Shown piece by piece: positions 19,683 to 30,088 of a stretch of 64,000 bases of DNA (positions are counted from its first letter, which is position 1; every line of letters starts with the position of its first letter). The stretch is from Campanula takesimana (taxonomy: Eukaryota; Streptophyta; Magnoliopsida; Asterales; Campanulaceae), in NCBI GenBank assembly GCA_026119855.1, contig JAOWBW010001306.1, forward strand, positions 62,001 to 126,000. The letters are read 5' to 3'. The notes under the pieces were generated by a model, which saw only the letters and a list, made by a program, of their open reading frames with translations, did no database searches and was not told where the DNA came from. The translations under genes were made by a program, and so were the position numbers.

Positions 19683-21674
19683 TTAACCATAATAATCAAT
19701 CATACCTAGTTCACCTCTGAGGAATTCAAATCTTTTCTGATCTAAGGGTTTTGTCAGTATGTCTGCTCTTTGGTAATTGGTATGAACTTTGAGCAGCACC
19801 ACGTTTCCCTTTTAAACATGTTCCTTCAGAAAGTGATACTTGATGTCTATGTGCTTGGTTTTGGAATGCATGACCGGGTTGTTGGAAACTGATATGGCAG
19901 ATTGATTGTCACAATAGATGGGACAAACTTGAGATGGAACTTCATAGTCAACAAGCTGCTGCTTCATCCAAAGGATCTGTGAACAGCAACTGCCGGCAGC
20001 TATGTACTCAGCTTCAGTAGTAGAAGTGGAAATTGATGCTTGCTTTTTACATGACCAAGACACCAACCGATCACCAAGAAATTGGCAAGTTCCACTAGTA
20101 CTTTTTCTGGTCACCCTACAAGCTGCAAAGTCTGCATCTGAATAACCTATTAGATTAAAAGATGAATCTCTAGCATACTATAATCCAAGGTTAGCAGTGC
20201 CACATAGATATTTAATGATACGTTTAACAGCTTGCAGATGAGATTCTCTAGGGTCAGCTTGAAACCTGGCACAAACACAAACAGGAAACATAATATCTGG
20301 TCTACTGGCAGTAAGATAGAGGAGTGAGCCGATCATACCTCGGTAGAGTGTCATATCTACCCTCTTACCAGACTCATCCTTATCTAAATGAATGTTAGTA
20401 CCCATTGGAGTGCTTTGAGAGTGAGCATTTTCAAAGCCAAACTTCTTGATTAATTCTTTTGCGTACTTGGCTTGACTGATGAATATTCCCTCATTGGATT
20501 GCTTGACTTGAAGTCCAAGGAAATATGTTAGTTCACCCATCATGCTCATCTCGAACTTGCTCTGCATTAGCTTCTCAAATCTCTTGCAAAGTGATTCATT
20601 AGTAGAACCAAAAATAATATCATCGACATATATTTGAACAAACAATGAATGACCCTTATGCTTGGCAACAAATAAAGTAGTATCAATTTTACCTCGAGTG
20701 AAACCTAAGTCATCACTAAGTAAGAACTTATAAAGGGTTTCATACCATGCCCTTGGAGCTTGCTTTAGGCCGTAGAGAGCTTTCTTCAATCGGTAGACAT
20801 GATTAGGCTTCTTGGAGTCTTCAAAACCTGGTGGTTGTTCAACATACACAAGTTCTTGGAGTTCTCCATTCAGGAAGGCACTTTTCACGTCCATTTGATA
20901 CAGTTTGAATTCTTTGAAGGCGGCATAGGCTAAGAAAAGTCTTATAGCTTCCAATCTTGCAACCGGAGCAAATGTCTCATCGTAGTCAATTCCTTCTTCT
21001 TGTCGGTAGCCTTTAGCAACTAACCTTGCTTTGTTTCTAATAATATTCCCAGCTTCATCCAATTTGTTCCTGTAGACCCATTTTGTACCAATCACTTGCT
21101 GAGATGATGGTCTTGGCACTAGTTCCCACACATTGCATCTTTCAAACTGATTCAGTTCCTCTTGCATGGCTTCAACCCAACCAGGATCGGCAAGAGCTTC
21201 TTCAGTCTTCTTTGGTTCTATGTTGGAAACCGTAGCAGATGAGAAGAGACTTTCAGCAAATGCTCTACTAAGGTTTCTTGTCAATCTTGGACCAAAGACA
21301 TCACCAATCACATTTTCTAAAGGATGATCACGAACTGGTCTAACTTCTCTCGGCACATCTTGTCTGACTGACTCTTGTTGAAGTGATTCTAGAGGAGGAT
21401 CAAGATCAGCAGATGGTTGATAAGAAGAGTTAGAGTTTTGAGTGAAAGGTGGGTGAGAACTTGGAGGATTGGATCTTATAACAGAAATTGGTTGAGGGCT
21501 TGATCTGTCTTCAGGATGATCAGCAGAATTTGCATCGGCAAATGGATTATGAAAGTTATCGGTAAGATCATGTTCTGCCGATGATGGGAAATAATGAGTA
21601 TCTGCTGGTTCTTCTACTGAAATGACTGGATCAACAGCTGGTACTTGACCTGCAGGGTTAGAATTACTGGATTC
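19683..21674 (-). pseudogene. pol: Element B reverse transcriptase and RNase H, two nonsense codons
   Basis: The frame is open from the C insertion (21674) through RT: VREVRPVRDHP segment, QMDVKSAFLNGEL, catalytic YVDDIIFGS, then RNase H with YSDADFAAC, STTEAEYIAA and ADILTKPLD, ending at TAA 19683-19685. TAG at 20178-20180 replaces the Trp of the conserved LGLWY, and TAA at 19812-19814 interrupts RNase H after KEHV. When the C insertion is removed the frame continues directly from integrase at 36498, so no frameshift is needed in the join. The protein would copy element RNA to cDNA. Confidence 0.92.
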
Positions 21675-22823
21675 TGTGAATACCCCTTTCCGATGAAGCG
21701 ACGCATGGGAAGTATCTTGTGATTATTTTTATTTACAAAAGGAATATTCTTAACGACATTAAAATTATGAGAGTCGCCACGCCGTTTTAATTAAAGCCAA
21801 AACATTGAAAAAAGCATTTTTAGTGGGTTCGGGGGTCAAATTACAACAAGAGAAGAATATTGAACGTTATCACTCCTATTGCCCGAATTGATCGGTCTTT
21901 CTATCATGATGAATGTTTAGTAGTGTGTTAGTGATTTAGACCGGATCCAAAGATTGCCTACGTTCCTCTCAATGTGAGAAGCTCAGGTCAGCGTAGTTCG
22001 CAGAGAATTAGAATAGGCAGAAGAATCAGGATCATGCATAATGAGGGGGGAATTACCTAAAGATTAGGGTTTAGAAGTAGTTCCTAGATCATCCTCGGGT
22101 TGATGAACCCTAGATCATCATCGGCTATGAAATAACATATAATTATAAAGATCACAACCCTAAATATAGCATAAATAAGGTTTTAATCTATGAACAAAAA
22201 GAACATGCGAAGAACATATTATGAACATATGAATGAACATGCAAAGCATATGAAGAAACTATGAATAAACATGTAAGAACATGAATATAAAAGATCTACA
22301 TTAAAAATGATGCAAGAACATGAAGAAAAGGTTAGAAAACTTACCTATATTGGCAAGAAATAAACCTTTGATCTCCTTGAGTATTTGAATGCTTAATTAG
22401 GGATAAAATTGTGTTTAAGAACTCCAAAATTTGGACTTAGAGCTCTCAAAATTGGACCCTTAAACCAATAGCATGGGATTGGTTTATATAGTAAACTGAG
22501 GGGAAGATCTGACGGTCAGGATCATCCGGGACAAGGTTGGGCGCCTGGCCATGATTGAAGATGGCGACAAGAGTGGCCGCGTGGCCAAGGTTGAGGCGTG
22601 GCAAGGTTGGCCGCGTGGCCAATTCTGCTGGCTGACTTGATTCTTAAGCTAGGGTTTCTACATGGTTTTAAGGAAACCATAAGTTACCTATTTTGATAGA
22701 TTTTGTCATAAATGAGGTATTTCGGGAATCCGGGACAAGTCTTTACAAGGTTTCTAATTCCTATAAAGTCCTTGTATTTTTGGGAAAGTCCTAATAAACT
22801 TATTTTCAGGTCGGGTACTAACA
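21675..22823 (-). repeat. Element C 3' LTR
   Basis: It pairs with 35344-36492. A probable TATA box on the minus strand, TATATAAA, is at 22483-22490. The LTR also holds a CCTACG...CGTAG module at 21954-21998 and TTGGCC/GGCCAA hairpin motifs at about 22535-22617. No coding frame is recognised. Confidence 0.95.
22535..22620. repeat. TTGGCC-GCGT-GGCCAA hairpin motifs in C LTR
   Basis: Three close copies (one imperfect with GGGCGCCTGGCC, then TGGCCGCGTGGCCAAG and TTGGCCGCGTGGCCAA). The motif is an inverted repeat with a 4-base loop. The 5' LTR has the same set at about 36203-36288. The motif recurs upstream of both antisense genes of C. Confidence 0.75.
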
Positions 22824-22841
22824 GTAGCCCCTCGGCGACGC
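22824..22841 (-). other. Polypurine tract region of element C
   Basis: On the minus strand GCGTCGCCGAGGGGCTAC ends at the 3' LTR border. Elements D and E have CGTCGCCGAGGGGCTC at the same place, so this is a conserved plus-strand priming region of the group. Confidence 0.7.
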
Positions 22842-24018
22842 TTCTTGCAAGGCAATGTGGGGTCGACGATAAAAGAAGGATCCGTCTGAAACATAAGTTT
22901 CAAAACAGATGAAAGGTAAGGGAACGGCTGAACCTTGACAGGCGACCTACGTATCCGCGGGGGAATCAAGCCAAACGTAGTTCAAATCTGATGGGAAATT
23001 GGGAATGACTGTCCTCTGATGGGGAGCAACGTCTTCTGCTGGGGAAAACGCACCCGCTGGGGACGATAGATGACCATGTCGGTCGGGTGTCTTGACCTTT
23101 TCAGGTTTCCTACGTATCCTCCGAGGAATCAAGCCGGTCGTAGTTTAGAGATATTGGGGAAAGACGAGACATCGAACTTCTGCTGCGGATAATAAACCTA
23201 CGGATACTATCTTGTATGAAGAATGAACATTCGTAAGCAATGAAGTTATTTGGGAAAAATGAAGACTACGTTGTCTAAATAATCCCAAGATGGAATGGTA
23301 AACGCAATTAGGATCGCCAGGGTTTCTGCCGATTGCGCTAAAGTAATAGATGCTGGATCTCTCGCGAACAGAAACGCCGAGGCTTCTGCCAATCGCGATC
23401 GATCTAGAATGCGTATGTCATAGAGGCGCCGAAGTCTCTACAACCATACGAATCCTAATAATAGATGCTGGATCTCTCGCAAACAGAAACGCCGAGGCTT
23501 CTGCCAATCGCGATCGATCTAGAATGCGTATGTCATAGAGGCACCGAAGTCTCTACAACCATACGAATCCTAAGCAAATATTCGGTGAAGAATGGAAATT
23601 TTAAGGGGCTTTCCGTACCCAAAGGTAACGAATATCAGTCAAAGTAGTGCTAAGGGCATTTAAAATGAATTAAAGGGAAAAGATCAAGGGCAAAAATGGA
23701 ATTTTATCTGAAGGGACAAGGTTGGCCGCGTGGCCAAAGTTACTGAATGGCAATAGTGGCCGCGTGGACAAGAACGCTTAGTGGTCAGATCTCCTTCACG
23801 CGGATCGCTGATCCGACGGCTGGGATAGCGAGGGCATAAGTGGCCGCGTGGCCAAGGTCGTCGTCGGGCTGACTCCTTGGTCACATCACCAGAAACCCTC
23901 CCTCTTCTCCTTCTTTTCTTCTTTCTTCTTCTTCCTTCCTCCATTGTTGACGAGTTAGAGAGAGAAAGCTTGGATTTTGATAATCTTGAAGACTTCATTT
24001 CACATATTTCTTGAAGCT
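22842..24018. repeat. C 3' region: two CCTACG modules, a 115-bp duplication and hairpin motifs
   Basis: CCTACG...CGTAG modules stand at 22943-22983 and 23104-23143. A 115-bp unit (TGCTGGATCTCTCGC...) occurs twice in tandem from about 23345 to 23575. GGCCGCGTGGCC-type hairpins recur at about 23712, 23757 and 23831. A pyrimidine-rich tract (23895-23940) precedes the ATG of the PMD gene and looks like a plant leader. Short frames here repeat with the 115-bp unit and are not genes. Confidence 0.7.
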
Positions 24019-26207
24019 ATGGCAGATTGGATCAATGAGGCATTATTTAGGGATTTTCCGGGCCAAGGTGGGTATATGCTTCCACAACAAGAGAAACAAG
24101 GAGAGGGGCATGGTGATGCTCAGGGCGAGGGAAATGTAGGGGTTGACCCAGGAGCGGGTTTTGAAGCGGCGCCCTTGATTCTACGGGGCGGTTTGAGACC
24201 ACGAGCGGCGACTCAGAACTTTCGCGACGGTCTTCTTCGGTCAACATTTGATCAAGACTACGATTTCTACATCGACTCGGAGCGTCACTGGTCGATAGGT
24301 CTTTCGGAGACACGAGAGGTAAATTTCAAATTTTCGCTCCTCTCATTTTCACATTTTTCGCACTTTTGTACAAAATATATATTGCTACAATCATAATTTG
24401 CTAGAAATGTAGATTGCTAGAAATGTAAATTGCTAGGAGTGTAACATACCTGTGCTGTGTTTACCTGCAGAGGATCAAGGCTCGTGGGTCCACAGTGACT
24501 GTGGGCAAACTGTGGGCGTCCCTGCCGGAGGGACCAGGCGGTTTGCGTGCTCGGATCGAGGCTATGGGGTTTGGCCCATTCTTTGATAGTGTCCGCATGG
24601 TTGGGGGCACCCTGAAGGTGGCGGCGGTGATGGAGGTGTACAGGGAGTTCTGGTGGGACACCACCCATACCTTCCACTTCAGTTGGGGAGAGATTACCGT
24701 CACGCCGACGGATTTCGCGGCTATCACGGGGTTGAGGTTTACTGCTACCCCTTTGCCTTTTGATGAGAGCTTGGCGGAGCGGCGGGACTATAGGCAGGCT
24801 CTGTTGGGAGTTGACACTGATCTGGGGGGAGGTGTCAAGGGTTATGGAGTGGAGGCCGGGAAGGTGAACCGTTTGGTGGAGGTGGCTATTGAAGCCTTTG
24901 GTAGGGGGAGTATGATTTGGATTGTTTGGTCCGGCTGTTCTTATGGTACAGCTTTTCAGAGATCTTGTTTCCCAGTGGGGCTACTGTCTGTAGGTACTCA
25001 CTGCTAGGGGCTTTGGTGGACTTGGACCAAGTCGGTGAGATTTCTTGGGGTGGAGCCGGTTTGACTGAGATTTACGGGCATTGGACCATTGCTCGATGGC
25101 TAGCTCGTCGGCCTTTGACGGGTTTCAGTTCGCCTTTGAGGTATGCTCTTGACTACCCTTCTTTTTCACATTGTTGAGATTTCCGCTCTATCTTTTGGTC
25201 TGAAATGTCTCTTTCATTGTATGCACAGGCTTGGGTGTACGAGATCTTCGGCGTCGCCCCTTTTCAGTTGGTGATGAGTGCCAACAAGGTTTCTCCCATC
25301 ATGTCGTACTGGTGCAAGGGCAACAGGGCTCCTCCCCGCAGAAACCGGGATAGGAAGACGGTGGATGCTGCTGATCTGAGGAGGGTGTTCGCGATGTCTG
25401 AGCCTGTCGGGGTTAGATTTTACCCATGGAGTCCGGCCAATGAGGCTTCGGTGGGTCCCTATGTAGTGGAGTTGACCGCTTCTAGGGTTCTGGTTGTCGG
25501 AGAGAGGGTGGTTCGTCAGCACAGGGCTGGTGCGTTACCATGGGCTCCTTATGACCCTCCTCGGGATATGCTCCGTCCCGCGAGGTTGGCGACTTTCTTG
25601 GCTCCCACTCCGGCAGAGCATTACAGAGGGAGTGACGACTACGTCGGCTATGTGCGGACTCGGTTGATCAGCCCTCAGGTTCGGGCTAGGATGCTATCGG
25701 GAGAGGGATCGAGCTCGGCCCGGTATGTTGGTCGGAGTCGGCCTTTGGTTGACATGCCCCTTCGCTCGAGTAGCGTGAGAGTGATGAGGGGCGGCCGGGA
25801 GGTGGAGCTGAGCTTGGAGCCGACTGATGCAGATCTTGTTAAGGAGACATTCATTCCTCTGCCCGACGCTGGGGTACGGCTTTGTGCTTTATATTAGTCA
25901 TGTTTGCACACACTTATTTCTTTCTGCATTATAATCATTGCCTTGGTTTCCCTTTCAGGTGACTCGGGAGGCATATATCCGTTCAGCCCGGTGGGAGAAC
26001 GTGTTGATGCGCTTACTGAGGGAGGCGTACCATTCATGTACTTGTCAGAGGGACGACGTTGCGTCACCCCAGCGTCGGGAACGGTCTCCGAATAGTGCGG
26101 GCTCTTCTCACACTGGTGGTCGAGCGGTCCGAGGACGGAGTTCGGGTGCCGGTAGCTCTCGAGCTTTAGCGCGGCGTGGAGACACCACGGAGGAGGATTC
26201 TGATTAG
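24019..26207 (+). pseudogene. Plant mobile domain (PMD) gene, four exons, antisense cargo of C
   Basis: Exons 24019-24318, 24471-25140, 25229-25873 and 25959-26207, all with GT-AG borders and phase 0, give about 620 codons (starts MADWINEALF, ends TEEDSD). Exon 2 has the PMD signature (FWWDTTHTFHFSWGEITVT, then TDFAAITGLRF). Exon 3 continues it (WVYEIFGVAPF, MSYWCKGNR). The tail is Arg/Ser-rich and basic. Exon 2 needs two one-base frame changes, near 24910 (a run of five G) and between 25070 and 25096. PMD proteins include Arabidopsis MAIN/MAIL1 and many transposon-carried copies. The coding part is clearly more GC-rich than its surroundings. Introns survive because the gene is antisense to the element's genomic RNA (inference). 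Confidence 0.8.
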
Positions 26208-26464
26208 GCGTGGCCCATCTTTCCATCTTTATTTCCTACACTGTTAGTTAGCAGAAGCAAATATGTACTGGACAAATATTTAATATGTATGCAAATGTAT
26301 TTATGTACTAAAATGAAAATGATTTGTGATAACCTATTTTTACAAACTAATTACTTTACAATGTGCCTAATTTTAAACAATGCATGAGCCATGGGGAAGG
26401 GTACGTTGCTTGCATGGATCCATTGCGGAGTAGGAGCATCAATCTTTGAATTTTCTGCATGGGG
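26208..26464 (+). other. AT-rich spacer after the PMD gene
   Basis: No gene. It contains several AATATT/TTTATG-type stretches (26270-26330) that may be the 3' end region of the PMD transcript. Confidence 0.5.
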
Positions 26465-26560
26465 CAATAGTGGCTGCGTGGCCTAGGACGAAGTTGGCCG
26501 CCTGGCCAAGGACAACATCGGCCGCGTGGCCAAGAGCATATGTGGCCGCGTGGCCAAGTC
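26465..26560. repeat. Cluster of GGCCGCGTGGCC hairpins before the DUF7745-like gene of C
   Basis: Four copies about 25 bp apart (AGTGGCTGCGTGGCC, TTGGCCGCCTGGCCAA, TCGGCCGCGTGGCCAA, TGTGGCCGCGTGGCCAA), ending ~145 bp before the ATG at 26705. It matches the LTR and PMD-upstream copies. Open frames on both strands through it are by-products of the repeat. Confidence 0.75.
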
Positions 26561-26704
26561 CTGCGCCACCTTCGGTTTTCCTTTTCCTGGAAAGAATCGG
26601 AGGTTGTGTAGTATTTAATGGGAGTTTGTGTCCCATTCAACTTCGTAACAGCAGCTCTTTTGGTCAATTTTGAGTTCCAATCATCAACTTGCTCTTATTT
26701 TGTC

Positions 26705-28132
26705 ATGGATCACAATGCAAGGCTTTCTACACTTGAAAAAGGAGCTTTCATAACATCTTTGGAGAAGTGGGTTGCCAAGATATCCGGTCCTTGTCGTAGG
26801 AAGTTTGAGAAGCGCTATGGGATCAAGTGTCTTTGGTCATTCTTGCACATGAACTCCAACACTAACCTCTTGCAAGCTTGTGGGAAGTTTTGGAACAACA
26901 CTCTTCATGTTTTCAACTTTTCTTTTAATGAGATGGTACCCACTTATGAAGACATTAAGGCGCTTTGCGGTTGTGAAGGGAAGGGTACACTTGCATTGCC
27001 CTTTGATCTTATTTCTTTGCATGACAAGTTGATAACCTTTGGTGTGCCCGCAGATGACATTGGTAAGTATGCTATAGGTGGCTACGTCGACTTTTCTTGG
27101 ATGCCAAGGCACTTCATGCACGCGGATGTGACCTCGGACCATTCTTTGGACCATCTTGCCTTGTGTTTATTTGCTTCTATTCTTTTCCCTTCCGAAGTCG
27201 GATGTGCTAGTGAGGGATGTTTGACCATGGTGAATGCGGCTCCTTCGGGACATGACATTGTACCGGCCATCCTTGGGGAGATCATTTGTGGGATTCCTCA
27301 TCTTGCGGTTTATGGCGGGATACCGTGCGGCAGTGATAGACTTTTGACTATGTGGTTGCAAGAAAGGCTCCGAGTGAACAAGCCAGCGGTTTCTTCGGCG
27401 GTGGCCCCATGGATGCACCGTATTAGAGGTATGGAGGAGAGGTTCGAGGGTATGACTCTCAAGGGTTGGGAAAGGTACTTGGCGGAGATGGTGACCGATG
27501 ACATCAAGTGGGTGGTGCCCCATTGGCACATTAATTCTGTGAGGGAGAAGCAAGTAGGACTGCACATGATTAAAGTTCCGTCATTTTCTGGGACTACTTT
27601 TTATTACCCCGCTAGAGTACTCCGTCAATATGGTCTAGTGCAAACCATCCCCGAGGGTTAGGATGAGGAGAGGACCCGTTCTCCTTTTGGCATACTTCAT
27701 TTGGATGATAGCGCTTCGGTTCTCCTTTCTCAAATGTGGGGTGAGGCCGGTTTTAGCCATAGGACTCTTATCACACGCTCCAACAACACCTACCTATCAC
27801 GAGAGTATTTGGATTGGTTTATGGATAGACTTGGGCAAGCGGAGCAGACTCTAGAGACCCTAAGGGGCACTATTTTGGCATCCTGTGCTCCTAGTTGTTC
27901 ATTGAGGATGAAGGAGGCGATGGCCTATGAGAGGAAGAGGAGCAAAAGCATGGCTAGTGGAGATGGAGCGGGGACTTCAAGGAAGAGAAAGGATAGGGAG
28001 ACTCCTAGTGTCAAAGCTAAAGGGGTTAGTAAATTTGAGAGGAGGTTTTGCGAGAACCCTAACAAGAAAAAGATTCGCCGTGGTCAAAGCAAGAAGAAAG
28101 AGACCGAAGGCACGAGTGGCACTAAAGAGTAA
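26705..28132 (+). pseudogene. DUF7745-like gene, antisense cargo of C, one nonsense codon
   Basis: The frame starts MDHNARLSTLEKG at 26705 and runs to 28132, about 475 codons, with a single in-frame TAG at 27659-27661. The N-terminal third has the pattern common to plant DUF7745 proteins: a helix before FEKRYGIKCLW, then FWNNTLHVFNFSFNEMVPT and EDIKALCG. The end is very basic (KKKIRRGQSKKK), a likely nuclear signal. The related gene in D (54791-56191) occupies the same position and strand right after integrase. Molecular function is unknown; the family is plant-specific and mostly transposon-borne. An open frame from 26618 adds residues before 26705 but lacks similarity to D, so I choose the ATG at 26705. 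Confidence 0.72.
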
Positions 28133-28640
28133 TTCCGAGGATCCTTCCATAGTCGTTGCAAACACATTGTTTTAATTTAGTTTACTTTTGTTTTAGTTTC
28201 AATTTCAGAATAGGTTATTTATTCAAAAAGTATGTCAAGCTTAGACTCATCAAATAAGTGTTAACATGCAATGACTATGGAAATAAAAGTTTTTGCTTTC
28301 AGAAAATACAACTTCTATCTTTATTGCTTTGTGACAGGATTTGGATGTTTATTTGTTTTTTAGACCGCACCTTTTGAAAGGCTGCCTACGTTCCCCTTTT
28401 ACAAAGAGGACTAAGGGGCTCAGGTCACCGTAGTTCACTCCAGTCGGACTAGAATGATTTTAGAGAAAGGGAAGATAGAAGGGGAAATGCTCTAACTTTT
28501 GCCTAGACCGCCCTTGCGGGTTTTCGATCTAGTGAGCTTTGTACGCACCCTTATTTTGCATAGACCGCCCTTTACGGGTTTTCAGTCTATCGGGCTTCTT
28601 TTTGCGTAATAAACATTTTTTTTTTGAGAAGGGGGTCGTA
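28133..28640. other. Convergent non-coding hub of C (module plus two hairpins)
   Basis: It lies between the plus-strand DUF7745-like gene and the minus-strand integrase end. Contents: TTTAGACCGCACC then CCTACG...CGTAG module (28359-28440), hairpin CTAGA...TCTAG (28503-28532), hairpin ATAGAC...GTCTAT (28560-28590), and a T run near 28616. Element D has the same parts in the same order at 56344-56590. Its position suggests a two-way transcript end region. Confidence 0.7.
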
Positions 28641-28718
28641 CTAGTCGTAGTAGCGTCTGAGCTTGCTGAGGTTGACTGGTTCCTTGAACGGGTTGCCATC
28701 CAAATCTGCCATTCTGAC
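28641..28718 (-). pseudogene. pol: Element C integrase C-terminal end
   Basis: The last ~25 codons read RMADLDGNPFKEPVNLSKLRRYYD and stop. They align with the integrase end of D (LMDLDGDQLPKEVNLDKLKRFYA). The rest of integrase is absent upstream on the minus strand. Confidence 0.75.
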
Positions 28719-29480
28719 TAGTCTTGTGGTGCACCTCGAGCTTTGGTCATTGCGTCGACGCGTTGCTTCAAATCCTCTATTTCTCTTGAGATGTCTTGAA
28801 TCGTTTCTGCAGTCAGGTGCGAGAGTACCTCTGGGCCGTTCCTCACATAAGGCTCGATTTCGTAGCAACCGAGGAGTTCTAAGTTTTCGTTTTCCCTATA
28901 GAACCAAATCCTCTCACGCCGGTGAGCATGTTCTCGTCCATCAAGACTTGGATTTTTCTTTGTAGAGCGACACAGTCGTTGGTGTCATGACCTTCGTCTT
29001 GGTGGTAAGAGCAACTTTTGGTAGGTTCAAATAGTTGAAGGGGTGGTAATTCGGTGAGGAGTGAATGTTCTCCTAGAGGTTGCATCTTGCCCATTTGTCT
29101 CAGTTGGTCGAACAATTTTGCGAAAGGGGTCCCTATTCTTGTGTAGCGGGGGACTGAGAGGGGTATTTTTCCAAAAATCTTTGCATTTTTTACTGATTTC
29201 CTTTTCCTGGTGCGAGGGCCACGATTCTGTCGTTGGTGTTGGGGTCTGAATTTCGTTCCCATGTGCCGGGTGCAGGATTGGGGTATTTGCGAGGTATTCC
29301 TTGAGGCAGCATAACGCGAACTCACATCTCGAACTCCATTCTTGGTCGCGGGCCCTTTCTATTTCTCTGAGTATCGGTTCCCCCACTGTTGTAAAATGGT
29401 TGAGGTGTTGCAGTAACTTGACGAGTTCTTCCTTTTCGGCTTTGTTCCGAGGAGACTGCATTCTCAACACGGCTCGAACT
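28719..29480 (-). pseudogene. Element C scrambled remnant between RT start and integrase end
   Basis: Read on the minus strand, short pieces follow one another in changing frames. One resembles the RT-RNase H connection (CLKEYLANTPIL). A Gag-like zinc piece is CSYHQDEGHDTNDC (28879-29325 frame). Proper RT catalytic, RNase H and integrase core motifs are missing. This is where D has about 3 kb of pol, so C has an internal deletion or rearrangement here. Confidence 0.65.
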
Positions 29481-30088
29481 CGCCGACTGCTGGTCCTCCA
29501 CGAAGTTGTGGAGGGGGTCGCTTCTTGATCCTCCTCGGTTGTCTCGATCTGGTTATAGCCGGCAAACCCATCAACAAACGACTTGACCTCATAATGGGCG
29601 GTCGCGTCCACCAACATTTCGATATTTGGCAAGGGGAAGTCATCCTTCGGCGTAGCTTTGTTGAGATCCCGAAAATCCACACATACTCTGACTTTACCGT
29701 TGGATTTCTTGACAGTCACCAGATTTGATAACCAAGTTGGATACTCGATCACCCTGATGAAACCCACACGGAGTAGCTTCTCAATCTCTTCCTTCACTTG
29801 CAAAGACCATTTCGGCTTAATGCGGCGCAGCTTCTGTTTGACTGGCTTAGCGTCTGGTGCTGTCGGGATTCTGTGTTCTACGATCGAGTTGTCGAGCCCC
29901 GGCATGTCTTTATAAGACCATGCGAACACATCCACATATTCTTTGAGTAGCTCAATCAGTGCTTCCTTTTCGGCTCCGCTGAAGAAGCTTCCAATCTGCG
30001 TTTCCTTAGGCTCGGCTTCAGTTCCCAAATTCACGCACGTTAACACCTCATCGGCAGCTTGGGCTCGAGATTCTTTTTTATTAATAAC
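29481..30088 (-). pseudogene. pol: Element C reverse transcriptase, N-terminal part only
   Basis: It continues the gag-protease frame after the TAG at 30089. Recognisable segments are VDVFAWSYKDMPGLD, PVKQKLRRIKP, VKEEIEKLL, VDFRDLNKATPKDDFPLPNI and VDGFAGYNQI, all near identical to D. Similarity stops right after this last motif, before the catalytic YVDD box. The enzyme could not be active. Confidence 0.85.

Noticed and set aside
23350..23647. Two near-identical 60-codon ORFs
   Set aside because: Produced by the 115-bp tandem duplication; no coding signal.
26618..26704. Upstream start of the DUF7745-like gene in C
   Set aside because: The additional ~29 residues have no counterpart in D, and a good ATG stands at 26705.
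27659..27661. Programmed read-through of TAG in the antisense gene
   Set aside because: D has its TAG at a different place (55457); independent nonsense mutations are simpler.
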